A stretch of DNA of 64,000 bases, taken from JANNUT01 sp046331425 (GTDB lineage: Bacteria; Acidobacteriota; Polarisedimenticolia; J045). The stretch lies in assembly GCA_046331425.1 (NCBI GenBank), contig JAXLQU010000018.1:1-64000 (forward strand), in the 5' to 3' direction. Of the stretch, positions 9,692 to 19,466 are shown one piece after another (positions within the stretch are counted from its first letter, which is position 1; each line of letters opens with the position of its first letter). A program made the translations under genes and the position numbers. Under the pieces are notes generated by a model. It was not told where the DNA came from and searched no databases. It saw only the letters and a program-made list of their open reading frames with translations.

Positions 9692-10189
9692 ATGCGTATT
9701 TCCAAGCAACTGTGGGCTGTGGTCGCGGTGATGTTCTTGCTGATTGGAGTGGCCACCACCAACGCTCAGGCCGCCGGCAAGATCGAATCGTTGTTGAATG
9801 AGCTGGGCGTTCCTTCCGCCGATGTGGGCGATGGTGTACGCAAGGCGGTGGTCGATCTCGACGGCAAGAGCGAAACGCTGTTGTTGCGCGAGATTCAGTT
9901 GGGCAACGACCCGAGCAAGGAAGGGCTCCGGCTGATTCAGACGTTGATCGTCCTGGTTCGCATGCCGGAAGATGCCAAGCCTTCGGCGGCGGCGATGAAC
10001 AAGATCAACGAACTCAACGTCAACCTGTCGTTCGGCAAGGTGTCGGTGTGGCCCGGCGCCGTCGTCTATGCGTCGACCATGTGGTACGCCAGCGCCACCG
10101 CCGAAACGTTCGGCACCGAGGTGGTCATCGGCGCGATCAATGCCGGCAGTGCGCGCGAAGCATTGACGCCGTTCTTCAAAGAGGAGTAA
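9692..10189 (+). CDS. Exported protein with YbjN-like fold features
   Basis: 165 residues with a signal peptide (MRISKQLW...TNAQA-AGK). The mature region has the pattern of YbjN/type III chaperone-like domains: an N-terminal LLNELGVPS helix, a central hydrophobic strand block (IQTLIVLVRMPE), a KINELNVNLSFGKVSVW segment and a C-terminal helix ending ALTPFFKEE. The family assignment is tentative. It is 27 bases after the M48 peptidase gene with its own GGAGATG-type site, so co-expression is likely. The role is unknown. Confidence 0.7.
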   Translation: MRISKQLWAVVAVMFLLIGVATTNAQAAGKIESLLNELGVPSADVGDGVRKAVVDLDGKSETLLLREIQLGNDPSKEGLRLIQTLIVLVRMPEDAKPSAAAMNKINELNVNLSFGKVSVWPGAVVYASTMWYASATAETFGTEVVIGAINAGSAREALTPFFKEE

Positions 10190-10320
10190 CTGCAGGCGAC
10201 GGCCCAGGTCTTCGTTTCGGCGCAGATCTGGGCCAGCCTTTCGGCGTGCCGTCGCCGGTCGGCGTTGCAAGCGGGCCCGCTGTTCATCTGCCAACGGTCT
10301 TCCCACTTACCGAGGTAACC

Positions 10321-11010
10321 ATGACAGCGGCCGCGAGCCTCAGTTGGCCGGGTGTGCGCGTCCTCGCTTGGAACTGCGACCGCGTGTCGCGGAGGCCGCG
10401 CCCGTTGGATTCCGACGAAACCGTCAAGCGCCCGAGCCGCCACGACGACAGCCTCGAACAGTCGATCGAGTTGTTGCGTCGCGCCCACCAGGGGGACGCG
10501 CGTGCGCTCGACTTGTTGCTCGCGCGCTACTTGCCGCGCCTGAGACGCTGGGCGCATGGTCGATTGCCGCACTGGGCGCGTGGCCCGTTGGAGACCGACG
10601 ACCTGGTGCAGGAGACGGTGTTGGGAGCGTTGCGCAACATCGGCAACTTCATACCTACGCACGACGGTGCGGTGGGCGCGTATCTGAGGCAGGCGCTCTT
10701 GCACCGGATTCAAGACGAGATCAAGAAGGCGCGTCGCAAGCCGGCTGCCGAAGAGTTGCCCGAGTCGATCCGCGAACCGGGCCCCTCACCGTTCGAGCAA
10801 GCGGTGGGGAGCGAGGCCTTGGCGCGCTTCGAAGCGGCGCTGGCCCGCTTGCGCGATGAAGAGCGCGAAGCGGTCGTGCTGCGCGTGGAGCTGCGTTACG
10901 GCTACGCGGAGATCGCCGCCGCAATGGGGAAGCCGTCGGCCGACGCGGCCCGCATGACGGTGGGTCGAGCGCTGATTCGCTTGGCACAGGAGATGGGCCA
11001 TGTCCGCTGA
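10321..11010 (+). CDS. ECF-type RNA polymerase sigma factor (CHAT locus 1)
   Basis: The ATG at 10321 follows GAGGTAACC; an open frame further upstream overlaps the previous gene and is less likely. 229 residues: region 2 (about 55-125, ALDLLLARYLPRLRRWA and LETDDLVQETVLGAL) and region 4 (about 170-225, LARLRDEEREAVVLR then YAEIAAAMGKPS, the helix-turn-helix). It overlaps the Ser/Thr kinase gene by 11 bases, so the two are coupled. By family knowledge it redirects RNA polymerase to a small regulon; phosphorylation by the adjacent kinase is a reasonable inference. It has no adjacent classical anti-sigma gene. Confidence 0.88.
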   Translation: MTAAASLSWPGVRVLAWNCDRVSRRPRPLDSDETVKRPSRHDDSLEQSIELLRRAHQGDARALDLLLARYLPRLRRWAHGRLPHWARGPLETDDLVQETVLGALRNIGNFIPTHDGAVGAYLRQALLHRIQDEIKKARRKPAAEELPESIREPGPSPFEQAVGSEALARFEAALARLRDEEREAVVLRVELRYGYAEIAAAMGKPSADAARMTVGRALIRLAQEMGHVR

Positions 11011-12580
11011 AACCGAACGCTGGTTGCCACTGGCGCTGTCGGTCTCGGATGGCGCAGTCGTCGATTGGGAATCGGTGCATCGGAATGCGCAGAGCGACGA
11101 CGAGCGCGCACTCGTGCAGCAACTGCAGGCGCTGGCGTCACTCTCGAACGTGGCGGAGTCGCTGCAAACCGGTGCCTCCCGCGACGACATCGCCGCCGCA
11201 CCGGCCAGCGACGGATCGTGGGGCCCATTCGAGCTACGTGAGCGATTGTCGGCTGGGTCGTTTGGCGAGGTCTATCGCGCCCGCGATCCACGCCTGGATA
11301 CCGACGTGGCGCTGAAGCTGCTGACGCCGTCGGCGACGGCCGAGGCGCTCGGTCAACGCGCGATCGAAGAAGGACGGCTGCTCGCCAAGGTGCGGCATGC
11401 GCATGTGGTTTCGGTTTACGGTGCGGACATTCACGAGGGTCGCGTCGGAATCTGGATGGAGTTGATCGAGGGGCGCACGCTCAGCGACGTACTCGCCACG
11501 CAAGGAGCGTTGGGGGCGCGTGAGGCGATTGCCATCGGTAGCGACCTGTGTGCGGCGTTGGCAGCGGTGCATGCGGCCGGCCTGATCCATCGCGATGTGA
11601 AGGCACAGAACGTGATGCGCGAACATGGCGGGCGCGTGGTGCTCATGGATCTTGGTGCGAGTCTCGATGTGAGCCGCAGTCACGAGGTAGCCAGCGCAGC
11701 CGCAATCTCCGGCACACCGCTCTACATGGCGCCCGAGTTGTTCAAAAGAGAGGCGGCGACGGCTCGATCGGATCTGTATGCGTTGGGTGTGCTCTTGTTT
11801 CATCTGGTCACGCAGCAGTTTCCGGTGGCCGGTCAGAGCGTAGCCGATGTCATCGCCAAGCATGCGAGCGGCACACGACGGCGATTGCGCGACCTGCGGC
11901 CCGACCTGCCGGCATCGTTCATCGCCGCGATCGAGCGCGCGATCGATCCCGATCCGAATCGACGCTTCGCCAGCGCCGGTGAGTTCGATGCGGCGCTGCG
12001 TGATGACGTGCGCGTCGATGCATCGACACCCGAGCGCGGAGTTCGGTTGGGCGTCTCGTTCGGGTTTCTCAAGTTCTCGCTGGCGATTGCGTTTGCCGTG
12101 ACTTTTGTGCTGCTGTTGGGGAGTTTCGACCGCCGAACCAACACGTTTCGCGTGCCCTCGGGCCTCGATCCGGCGAGCGCGATCGGGCACCCTGCCGGTT
12201 CGCCGCTACCCTCAACCCTGCCGGGCGCGGGTGATGGCGAGGTCGCTCACGCCGCTCTTTTCAAGGCGCAACTGCTGCGCGACAAAGCGGGCCGGATCAC
12301 GCTGCGCTACACCTGCACGACCCCGATATGGGCGTACGTTCTCGCTGAAACGGGAATAGGAACATGGCGCGTTGCGTTCTCCGGTACGGCACCGCTCCCG
12401 GCCGCCGTCGCCGGCGAGGTGCTGCTACCGCCACTTCCCGACGCACCACGTTGGCGCGTTGTCGGCAGTCGTGAGTGTTGGAATCAGGACGTGGCTTCGC
12501 TCGATGCCGACACGGTAGCTGTCACGGGCATTCGCATCGTCGATACGACGATCGAAGAACAAACGAAGGATGGTCGATGA
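11000..12580 (+). CDS. Membrane Ser/Thr protein kinase with periplasmic C-terminal domain (CHAT locus 1)
   Basis: 526 residues. A Hanks-type kinase domain spans about residues 73-335: glycine loop SAGSFGEVY, catalytic Lys106 in VALKLL, HRDVKAQN with Asp199, MDLG in place of DFG with Asp217, and GTPLYMAPE. One transmembrane helix (about 354-374) is followed by about 150 extracytoplasmic residues with a beta-rich pattern and two Cys. The topology is kinase inside, sensor outside. It overlaps the sigma gene before it and, by ATGA, the TPR-CHAT gene after it. Inference: it senses the envelope state or the exported CHAT protein and phosphorylates the sigma factor. Confidence 0.92.
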   Translation: MSAETERWLPLALSVSDGAVVDWESVHRNAQSDDERALVQQLQALASLSNVAESLQTGASRDDIAAAPASDGSWGPFELRERLSAGSFGEVYRARDPRLDTDVALKLLTPSATAEALGQRAIEEGRLLAKVRHAHVVSVYGADIHEGRVGIWMELIEGRTLSDVLATQGALGAREAIAIGSDLCAALAAVHAAGLIHRDVKAQNVMREHGGRVVLMDLGASLDVSRSHEVASAAAISGTPLYMAPELFKREAATARSDLYALGVLLFHLVTQQFPVAGQSVADVIAKHASGTRRRLRDLRPDLPASFIAAIERAIDPDPNRRFASAGEFDAALRDDVRVDASTPERGVRLGVSFGFLKFSLAIAFAVTFVLLLGSFDRRTNTFRVPSGLDPASAIGHPAGSPLPSTLPGAGDGEVAHAALFKAQLLRDKAGRITLRYTCTTPIWAYVLAETGIGTWRVAFSGTAPLPAAVAGEVLLPPLPDAPRWRVVGSRECWNQDVASLDADTVAVTGIRIVDTTIEEQTKDGR

Positions 12581-15500
12581 GGATGCTGAACTCTACGCAG
12601 AACCGATTACCTGCCGCGACGGCGGCAATCTGCCTGGTGTTGACCGCTTTCGTTGGCCACGCCGCCGAGACCTCAGCGCCGCGCGCCGCCCAAGCGGGGG
12701 TTGAGGCGGCCGCTCCGCCCGCCGCACCCACGGAATCGTTCGTGGCGGTGGCCCGCATCACCGAGGTCGTTTCCGAAACGGAATTCATCGTCGGGCGCGG
12801 CACCGCTGAAGGTCTACTGCAAGGGGCCAAGGATCTGCAGGTCAATCCGATGCGCGCCCTCGCCGAAGGCGATGAGCGCGAACTCGAGGTCAGCGTTCGC
12901 TTGGGAATAGCACGTGTAGTCGAGGCGAATGAGCACAGCGCTCGCTTGCAACTGACGATGCGACTGGCGGCTGTCACCGTGGGTGACGTCGTGTTCTACA
13001 CGATACAAGTACCGCCAGCCTGGCAAGGGGACCCGCTGTTTTATGTCGCAGCCAACGACACGCGATTTGGCCCGATCGATGGGGGCGAACCGCTGTACAC
13101 GTTCGGCGCCATCTTGGCCGACACCGCAGCGCAATCCCGTGATGCGCTGATGGGAGCGTTGGTAACGGAAATCCGATCGGTTGCAGATCGCGGGCGCGGC
13201 AAGCTGGTCGAGGGCGGACCGTATCACGGCCTCGATTTGGGCGAGGTGCTGGCTGCCACCACGGTGTTGGAGCTGAAGGCGTTTTTGGACTACATCAACG
13301 AGTACGCCGGAACGACGGTGGCACGCGATTACAGCATCGCCGAGAAGTACGCCAACTGGGTTACCAATGGCGCACCGACGGTGGAACTCGCCCGGCGCAA
13401 ACGCGAGTCCGATCAGCAGCGGAGCATCGGCGACAAAGCGATGAGCGCCGGCGATGTGGAATCGGCCGAGGAAGCGTACCGGGCCGCGCTCAAGATCCTG
13501 CCGGAGGATGCCGATCTACGCGCGCGCTTGGACCGCGCACTCGCGATCCGCACCAGCCGCGAGCGATTGATCAAGGATCCCGACGACACGGCAACGCGTT
13601 GGTCGTTGGCGATGGCATACATGGCTGCCGACGCCAATGCGCAGGCGATGGTGGAACTCGATGCGGCGCAGAAGTCGGGGTACGACCCTGACAGTTGCCT
13701 CCGCTATCGGGGATACCTGTTGGTCAAGCTGGAACGCTTCTCCGAGGGTGCTGCCTTGCTCGAGTCGCTCGCGGCGCGACTTCCCGACGACAAAGATCTT
13801 GCAGGCTGGGTCGACTATGCAAAGGCCCGCGCGCGATTGCAGGCTGAGCCTGACTCCTTCGAGGCGCAGATGGAGGTGGCTCGTGTGCATGAGGATGACC
13901 GAAGCTGGAATGACGCCGCTGTCTCTTACCGCACCGCGATCACCTTTGCGAAAACGCCGGAGCAAGCCGCTGAAGGAGCGAAGGGGCAGGAGCGGATTGC
14001 GGCGCTGCGCGAGGCCGATCGTCAGTTCGAGATCGCCGAAGGGGAGATCCGCGACCACCGCATTTCGGCGATAACCGAGAGCGGAAAGCGAGCGCTCGAG
14101 AATTGCCAACGCGCCGGCGATACCCGCTGCATCCTGCGTGGAATGGAGCGAATGGCCGACGCAGCCAACACTGTCTGGGAGATCCCAACGGCGATCACAC
14201 TGCGTCGCGCTCGCACCGAACTCGATCCGACACAGATCCAAACTTGGCTCGATCTCGCCGACTCGCTGGTTTCCGATGGCCAGTTCGAGGAGGCGCGTCA
14301 GGCTGCCGACAAAGCGCTGGAGATCACACCTCCCTCGCACATCGCGAGCAGGATTCACGCCCTCGCTGTGCTCGGGCTGCAGGATCTGAGTGCGGTTGCC
14401 AAGGATGCCGACAGGGGAGCGGCGCTCGCTCCGAAAGCGGAATGGCCATGGCGGATGCGCGCCATCGTTGCTGCGGCGGCCGGCGACTGGGCTGCTGCGG
14501 AGACTGCGGCCAAGCAAGCGTTGGCACTCGATCCGAACGAGACCAAAGCGCAAGACGTGTACATGGCGGTCTCGCTCGCCAAACGTGCTGCCGCTGAGAT
14601 CGCCGCCCAGAAGGATGTGCCGCGCAACCGGCTTCGCCTGGTGCGCGCGTACGTGCCGCTCAAACTCTATCGGCTGGCCGATCAAGAGGCCGCGTTGCTG
14701 AAGGGCGATTCTCACTACCGTGCCGCGATGTCGACACTCGCCTCGATCACCTTCGGGCAACGGCCCGACGCGACCTTGCTAGCCGCTGTCGAAGCGACGG
14801 GCGCAACGACCACGAAGCTGAAGCGGTTGCGCGAGATCTTCCAGGCTCGGATTGCGCTCGCCCAGGAAAACACAGCGGAGAATCGACTCCGCCTGGCGCG
14901 CGCGTGGATTCTTGTGGGGCTCTACAACCGCGCGCTCGAAGCGTTGGGCGACGATGCATGGAATAGCGATTCCGCCGCGGCACGCGACGCCGCCGATAGC
15001 GCGAGGCGCGGACTATCGGCCGATGCGATGGCAAGTAACGCGTCCGAATCGCTGTCGCGCGAAGACCCGGGCACCGCGCTGAAGATCTACCTCGAGGCTG
15101 GTCAGATCTATGCCGCGCTCGGTGCGACCAGTGACATGTTGAACACGCAGTTCTCGATCGTTGGAGCGTTGAGCTCGATGCAGCGAAACGACGAGGCGAT
15201 CGCGCTTGCCGAGCAGACAAGCAAGTTGGCGACCGAGTACGGAGAGCCGGTGACAGCCGCACGGCTCGCAGCATTGAAGGCCCAGGTCGAGGCGGCTTCG
15301 GGCCAACTCGATCCAGCGGCCAAAGCGCTGGCCCGCCAGGTCGAGGTAGCGCTGGAAGAAGACAACAGCCTCGAAGCTTGGCCGGCGCTGGCCGATGGCG
15401 TCTCGATCGCCACCGAACAGGGCCGCATCCGCGAGGCGTTCACGCTCGCCGATGAAGCGATGATGCACGCCCGCAACTGCGGCCGTCCGTTTGCGTATCG

Positions 15501-17661
15501 TGCAGCGATCTTCACGCTAGCCAATCTGAATCTCACCTCAGGAAGGCTGGCCGAGGCCGCGCGGCTGGGCGAGGAGTTGCTCGACTTGGCCCGCCGCGAC
15601 AAATACGTTCAACACGAACGATCGGCGCTATCGATCTTGGGTGCGGTGGCAATGCGCCGCGGCGACGCGCCGAAGGCACTGGACTACCTCGAGCAAACCT
15701 ACAAGCTGGGCCTTCGTGCCGGAGTTACCGGCGACCGGATCACAGCCCGGCGACTCCAAGGCGCGACGTTGCTAGACGTGTCGCACGATGCCGCTGGCGC
15801 GGTAGCACGCTATCAACAAGCGGTTGAGATTCCCGACGATGATCCAGGAAGCAAGGCGGTGACCTGGTTCGGATTGGGTCGGGCGCATGCGGCGGCCGGT
15901 GCGCTCCAACCGGCGCTCGAGTTTCTGAAGCGAGCGCGCGATCAATTCAGGGCCCAGGGCCGAAGCGACAGTCTGGGAAACACGCTCGCCGAGTTGGCAT
16001 ACACCGAATTGCAGGCCGGACATGTCGATGCGGCGCTTGCAGCAGCGACCGAGGCGACGCAAATCGCCGACAGCACGGACGACATCTCATTGAGTTGGAT
16101 GGCGTGGCATGTAAACGGCCGTGTCCAAGAAAAGCTCGGCCACAACGAATCGGCGGCCGCAGCGTACGAGAAAGCGGTAGCGGCACTGGTCGAAGAGATG
16201 GGCCGAGGCTCCAGCGACGCCGACGCCGAAGGGTGGTTGAAGTTCGGGCGGGTGCGCGAAGTGTTCAGCGACGCCGTCGACCTGCTATTCCGCATGGGGC
16301 GGGTCGACCGCGCCGTCGACGTGGCGCAACGCTCGCGCGATGCACAACTGCGCAGCAAGCTCGACCCCAGCAAGATCAAGGCCGATCAACCTGAACTGCA
16401 GAAGACCTTGTCGGATGTGGGTGATGCCAAAGCGCGCGCCGAAGCGGCGCAAAAGGCGCGCGCCGAAGAGCTGGCCAAACCGGAAGGGGAACGGAACGCA
16501 CAGCGCTTGGAGACCTTGTCACAGATCGCGGCGCAGACCGAAGGCCAACTGCGCCAACTGCTGGCCCAGCTTCAGGTCAAGCATCGCAACCTGTACGCGA
16601 TGTTGGCGTTTACACCCGACTCGGTGGAAGACCTGCGTGACGCGCTCCCGGAAGATGTCGTGGTGGTGCAGTACTTCATCACCAGCGAGGCGACCTACAT
16701 CTTTACGCTCCGCAAAGATCGGAAGCAGACGCGCGCGATCAAGGTTCCGCTCAAGGGAGACGAGCTGAGCGCCACGATCGACGACTACCTGGAGGCATTG
16801 CGCACCGAAATGCCGCGTGCGCCGGAACTCGGGGCCAAGCTGTACAGCTGGTTGTTGGCGCCGATCGATGAGGAGCTAGAGGCTGCCCACACCGTGCTGT
16901 TGGTTCCGTTCGGCAAGCTGCACTACGTTCCATTTCAAGCGTTGAATACGTTGGATGCCGATGGAACGCCGCACTACGCGATCGAGAAGTTCCGCATGGG
17001 TTACCTGTCGTCGCGAACGCTGTACAAGTTGGCCAAAGCGCATCAGAAAGAAGCCGGCACGCTGTTGGCGTTCGCCAACCCGGATGGCTCGCTGCTCGGC
17101 GCCCGCGCGGAGATGGAAAGTGTGATGCGCAACGGCTTCCCCACCGCGAAGGTCTTGTACGAGAAAGATGCCGTGAAGGACAGCTTCTTCAAGCTCGCCA
17201 GCAGCTATCGCATCATCCACTTCGCGACGCACGGCATCGTGACATCCGACCCCACCACCTCCTACTTGAAGATGGCCGACGCCGAGCTGACGGTGAACGA
17301 CATCATAGGTTTCGAAGGGCTCGAAGGAAGAACCGACCTGATCGTGCTATCGGCTTGTCAGACGGCGCTCGAGAAGGGCCAGAAAACAGAAGACGAGCCG
17401 ATCTCCATCGCCAGCGCCTTCGCGAGTGCCGGGGCACCGTCGATGGTGGCGTCGCTGTGGTCTGTCAACGATGAGTCGACGCGCGAGTTGATGAGCCGCT
17501 TCTATGAAGGGTTGAAGCAAGGTGGCGCCAACGGCATGGATACGCTCGAGTCGCTGCGCCAGGCGCAGTTGGCGGTGATGAGGATCGAATTGAACGGTGG
17601 GCGACCGTACGAGGCGCCGCGGTATTGGGCCGCCTTCGAGTTGGTAGGGGACTATCGGTAG
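12577..17661 (+). CDS. Giant exported TPR-CHAT protein (CHAT locus 1)
   Basis: The ATG at 12577 overlaps the kinase stop (ATGA) and starts a signal peptide (hydrophobic AAICLVLTAFVGHA, cleavage near HAA-ETS). 1694 residues. The order is: an N-terminal beta region (about 50-200), a long array of TPR-like helical repeats (about 300-1240), a charged coiled coil (about 1268-1345, KARAEAAQKARAEELAKP), then a C-terminal CHAT caspase-like domain (about 1370-1690). The catalytic pair is visible: His1552 in IIHFATHG and Cys1594 in LSACQTA. CHAT domains are Cys proteases in the separase/caspase clan. Export to the periplasm is inferred from the signal peptide and from the kinase's outside domain. No CRISPR genes are nearby. 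Confidence 0.9.
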   Translation: MRMLNSTQNRLPAATAAICLVLTAFVGHAAETSAPRAAQAGVEAAAPPAAPTESFVAVARITEVVSETEFIVGRGTAEGLLQGAKDLQVNPMRALAEGDERELEVSVRLGIARVVEANEHSARLQLTMRLAAVTVGDVVFYTIQVPPAWQGDPLFYVAANDTRFGPIDGGEPLYTFGAILADTAAQSRDALMGALVTEIRSVADRGRGKLVEGGPYHGLDLGEVLAATTVLELKAFLDYINEYAGTTVARDYSIAEKYANWVTNGAPTVELARRKRESDQQRSIGDKAMSAGDVESAEEAYRAALKILPEDADLRARLDRALAIRTSRERLIKDPDDTATRWSLAMAYMAADANAQAMVELDAAQKSGYDPDSCLRYRGYLLVKLERFSEGAALLESLAARLPDDKDLAGWVDYAKARARLQAEPDSFEAQMEVARVHEDDRSWNDAAVSYRTAITFAKTPEQAAEGAKGQERIAALREADRQFEIAEGEIRDHRISAITESGKRALENCQRAGDTRCILRGMERMADAANTVWEIPTAITLRRARTELDPTQIQTWLDLADSLVSDGQFEEARQAADKALEITPPSHIASRIHALAVLGLQDLSAVAKDADRGAALAPKAEWPWRMRAIVAAAAGDWAAAETAAKQALALDPNETKAQDVYMAVSLAKRAAAEIAAQKDVPRNRLRLVRAYVPLKLYRLADQEAALLKGDSHYRAAMSTLASITFGQRPDATLLAAVEATGATTTKLKRLREIFQARIALAQENTAENRLRLARAWILVGLYNRALEALGDDAWNSDSAAARDAADSARRGLSADAMASNASESLSREDPGTALKIYLEAGQIYAALGATSDMLNTQFSIVGALSSMQRNDEAIALAEQTSKLATEYGEPVTAARLAALKAQVEAASGQLDPAAKALARQVEVALEEDNSLEAWPALADGVSIATEQGRIREAFTLADEAMMHARNCGRPFAYRAAIFTLANLNLTSGRLAEAARLGEELLDLARRDKYVQHERSALSILGAVAMRRGDAPKALDYLEQTYKLGLRAGVTGDRITARRLQGATLLDVSHDAAGAVARYQQAVEIPDDDPGSKAVTWFGLGRAHAAAGALQPALEFLKRARDQFRAQGRSDSLGNTLAELAYTELQAGHVDAALAAATEATQIADSTDDISLSWMAWHVNGRVQEKLGHNESAAAAYEKAVAALVEEMGRGSSDADAEGWLKFGRVREVFSDAVDLLFRMGRVDRAVDVAQRSRDAQLRSKLDPSKIKADQPELQKTLSDVGDAKARAEAAQKARAEELAKPEGERNAQRLETLSQIAAQTEGQLRQLLAQLQVKHRNLYAMLAFTPDSVEDLRDALPEDVVVVQYFITSEATYIFTLRKDRKQTRAIKVPLKGDELSATIDDYLEALRTEMPRAPELGAKLYSWLLAPIDEELEAAHTVLLVPFGKLHYVPFQALNTLDADGTPHYAIEKFRMGYLSSRTLYKLAKAHQKEAGTLLAFANPDGSLLGARAEMESVMRNGFPTAKVLYEKDAVKDSFFKLASSYRIIHFATHGIVTSDPTTSYLKMADAELTVNDIIGFEGLEGRTDLIVLSACQTALEKGQKTEDEPISIASAFASAGAPSMVASLWSVNDESTRELMSRFYEGLKQGGANGMDTLESLRQAQLAVMRIELNGGRPYEAPRYWAAFELVGDYR

Positions 17662-17785
17662 GAAAAGCGTCGCCGTTCTCCCTGTCGCCGGATTGTCATT
17701 GTCTGGTCGCGGCGGCTTCACACCGTCGCGGTTCAATCTGCCCGTGATGTGACTCGTACCACTCAATCGACAGGGAGACTGAATT

Positions 17786-19393
17786 ATGAACAAGCGTTAT
17801 CAGGCGGCACTCGCCGCAACGGTGGTGGTGTGCGCGGGCTTCTCGACATGGGCGGCGCGCCCGCTCAGGACCGGCGGTGCCGTGAAATTCGAAGGGCGCC
17901 CGAGCATCGTGGATTCGCGCGATGACACAGGGCTGGATCTTGGTCAGGCGCGCGACCGAATTCTGTGGAGCCTGACGCAGTCGCAGTTCGGATTCGGCAC
18001 GCCGTTGGCCGCACCGGCAGATGCCAGCACCGTAATCGCACGCGAAGACGCCGACGTTGCAAGCAAGCGCGTGTTGCTCGCCGGCGGGCTGACCGCACGC
18101 TTCATTTCGCGCAAGGTTGCGATTGGCGGCGACATGATCGCGTTCTGGCCTAACGACACCGAGTACACGCACCTGATTGTTTGCAATGAGCAAGGCCGAA
18201 GCGGCAGTACCACACCGCAAGGGATCAACTCGTCGGTTCAGCGCGTCAACGTCGACACCGGCGATGTGGAGATCATCCTGCGAGGCATGACGGCCTGCGA
18301 CGGAATCCGCACCACACCGTGGGGCACGATCTTGGCGACGGAAGAGGCCGGCACCAGCGGCCGTGCCTACGAGATCCTCGACCCGCTCGGCACCACCGAC
18401 CAGTGGATCGCAAACCGCACGACCGGCGACGTGCGTGACGGTGTGAGCAGCAGCACCGCCAGCACCAAGGTCGTGCAGCGCCCTCGCCTCGGCGCTTTTT
18501 CCTGGGAAGGAATCGCAATCACGCCAAGCGGTGTGGTGATCGCGGGTGACGAGCTCCGCCCTTCCAGCGGCAACGAAGGCGGCGCGATCTTCAAGTTCAT
18601 CCCGACAACGCTGCGCAGCAGTGAGGCCGGCAACATCAGCGACCTCGCACAATCGCCCTTGGCGTCGGGCACGCTGTACGCATGGGTCGGGGGTAGCGGT
18701 TCCGGCGAAACCGGTCAAGGCACGCAGCGTGGTGCCGGTCGCTGGATTGGCCCTGCCGACTGGGACGACCCCAGCAACCCCAACGACAAGTCATCGACGC
18801 AATGGGCGCGCGACAACAACGCGACCGGTTTCTATCGCCCGGAAGATCTGCACATCGACAGCGGCTACACCGGCGCGGGCGTACGCGTGCTGTGGAACAA
18901 CACGCAGAACGAAGACAGCCAGCACTACGGTGAGACCCTCTCGCTTACCGATAGCGACCCGGACTCCAGCGCGAGCAAGCCAGTGGTTCAAACATTCGTG
19001 GAAGGGAACGTGCGGTTCAATCAGCCCGACAACCTCGATATTCAGCCGAAAACCGGGATTGTCTACGTGATTGAGGATCATCCCTTCGGAGAGATCTATG
19101 CCTGCCTACGCGATGGCGCCGATCAAGATCTTCAGAGCGACGGTTGCGTGCCGATGCTGTCGGTGATCGACCCTGACTCCGAGCCGACCGGCTTCATCTT
19201 CGATGGCACCGGGACCCGCGCTTACCTGCACATCCAGCACGGTCAACAGCCGGCCTCGCTGTTGGACTTCGATTCGAACCCGGTCAACGGTCAAACCGAC
19301 GATCTGATCGTGATCGAAGGGTTCAAGACCGACAACGTCCCAGCCCAGTTCCCGGCTTGGACTGTCGACTACCTGATCAAGCTCAATCGTTGA
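17786..19393 (+). CDS. PhoX-like (DUF839) secreted phosphatase-type protein
   Basis: 535 residues with an N-terminal export signal (MNKRYQAALAATVVV...STWA). It shows motifs of the PhoX/DUF839 family: CDGIRTTPWGTILATEEAG, FSWEGIA, YRPEDLHID and FNQPDNLDIQPKTGIVYVIED, with acidic and aromatic residues typical of the beta-propeller metal site. PhoX enzymes are Ca/Fe-dependent alkaline phosphatases; many DUF839 relatives are untested, so activity is uncertain. The Tat twin-Arg motif common in PhoX is not evident. A GGGAG site precedes the ATG. It is probably transcribed alone and ends at the terminator at 19434. Confidence 0.75.
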   Translation: MNKRYQAALAATVVVCAGFSTWAARPLRTGGAVKFEGRPSIVDSRDDTGLDLGQARDRILWSLTQSQFGFGTPLAAPADASTVIAREDADVASKRVLLAGGLTARFISRKVAIGGDMIAFWPNDTEYTHLIVCNEQGRSGSTTPQGINSSVQRVNVDTGDVEIILRGMTACDGIRTTPWGTILATEEAGTSGRAYEILDPLGTTDQWIANRTTGDVRDGVSSSTASTKVVQRPRLGAFSWEGIAITPSGVVIAGDELRPSSGNEGGAIFKFIPTTLRSSEAGNISDLAQSPLASGTLYAWVGGSGSGETGQGTQRGAGRWIGPADWDDPSNPNDKSSTQWARDNNATGFYRPEDLHIDSGYTGAGVRVLWNNTQNEDSQHYGETLSLTDSDPDSSASKPVVQTFVEGNVRFNQPDNLDIQPKTGIVYVIEDHPFGEIYACLRDGADQDLQSDGCVPMLSVIDPDSEPTGFIFDGTGTRAYLHIQHGQQPASLLDFDSNPVNGQTDDLIVIEGFKTDNVPAQFPAWTVDYLIKLNR

Positions 19394-19433
19394 AGTCGAT
19401 CCGCGAAGGCACCCAGCCTTGCAACGCGGCTAG

Positions 19434-19464
19434 GGGGCGGGGAAAAACCCCGCCCCATTTTTTT
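19434..19464 (+). terminator. Strong rho-independent terminator
   Basis: GGGGCGGGG (19434-19442) and CCCCGCCCC (19448-19456) form a perfect 9-bp stem with an AAAAA loop, followed by ATTTTTTT. It ends the PhoX-like transcript and sits directly against the stop of the convergent gene at 19467. Confidence 0.93.
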
Positions 19465-19466
19465 GA

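Noticed and set aside
9101..10306. 401-residue minus-strand open frame
   Set aside because: Overlaps the M48 and YbjN-like genes on the opposite strand, with low-complexity His/Arg/Gln composition.
13516..14760. 414-residue minus-strand open frame inside the TPR-CHAT gene
   Set aside because: Antisense shadow of a strongly supported coding frame; no start site or domain.
12577..17661. Type III-E CRISPR (Craspase) TPR-CHAT
   Set aside because: No gRAMP effector, CRISPR array or cas gene is present, and the protein has a signal peptide.
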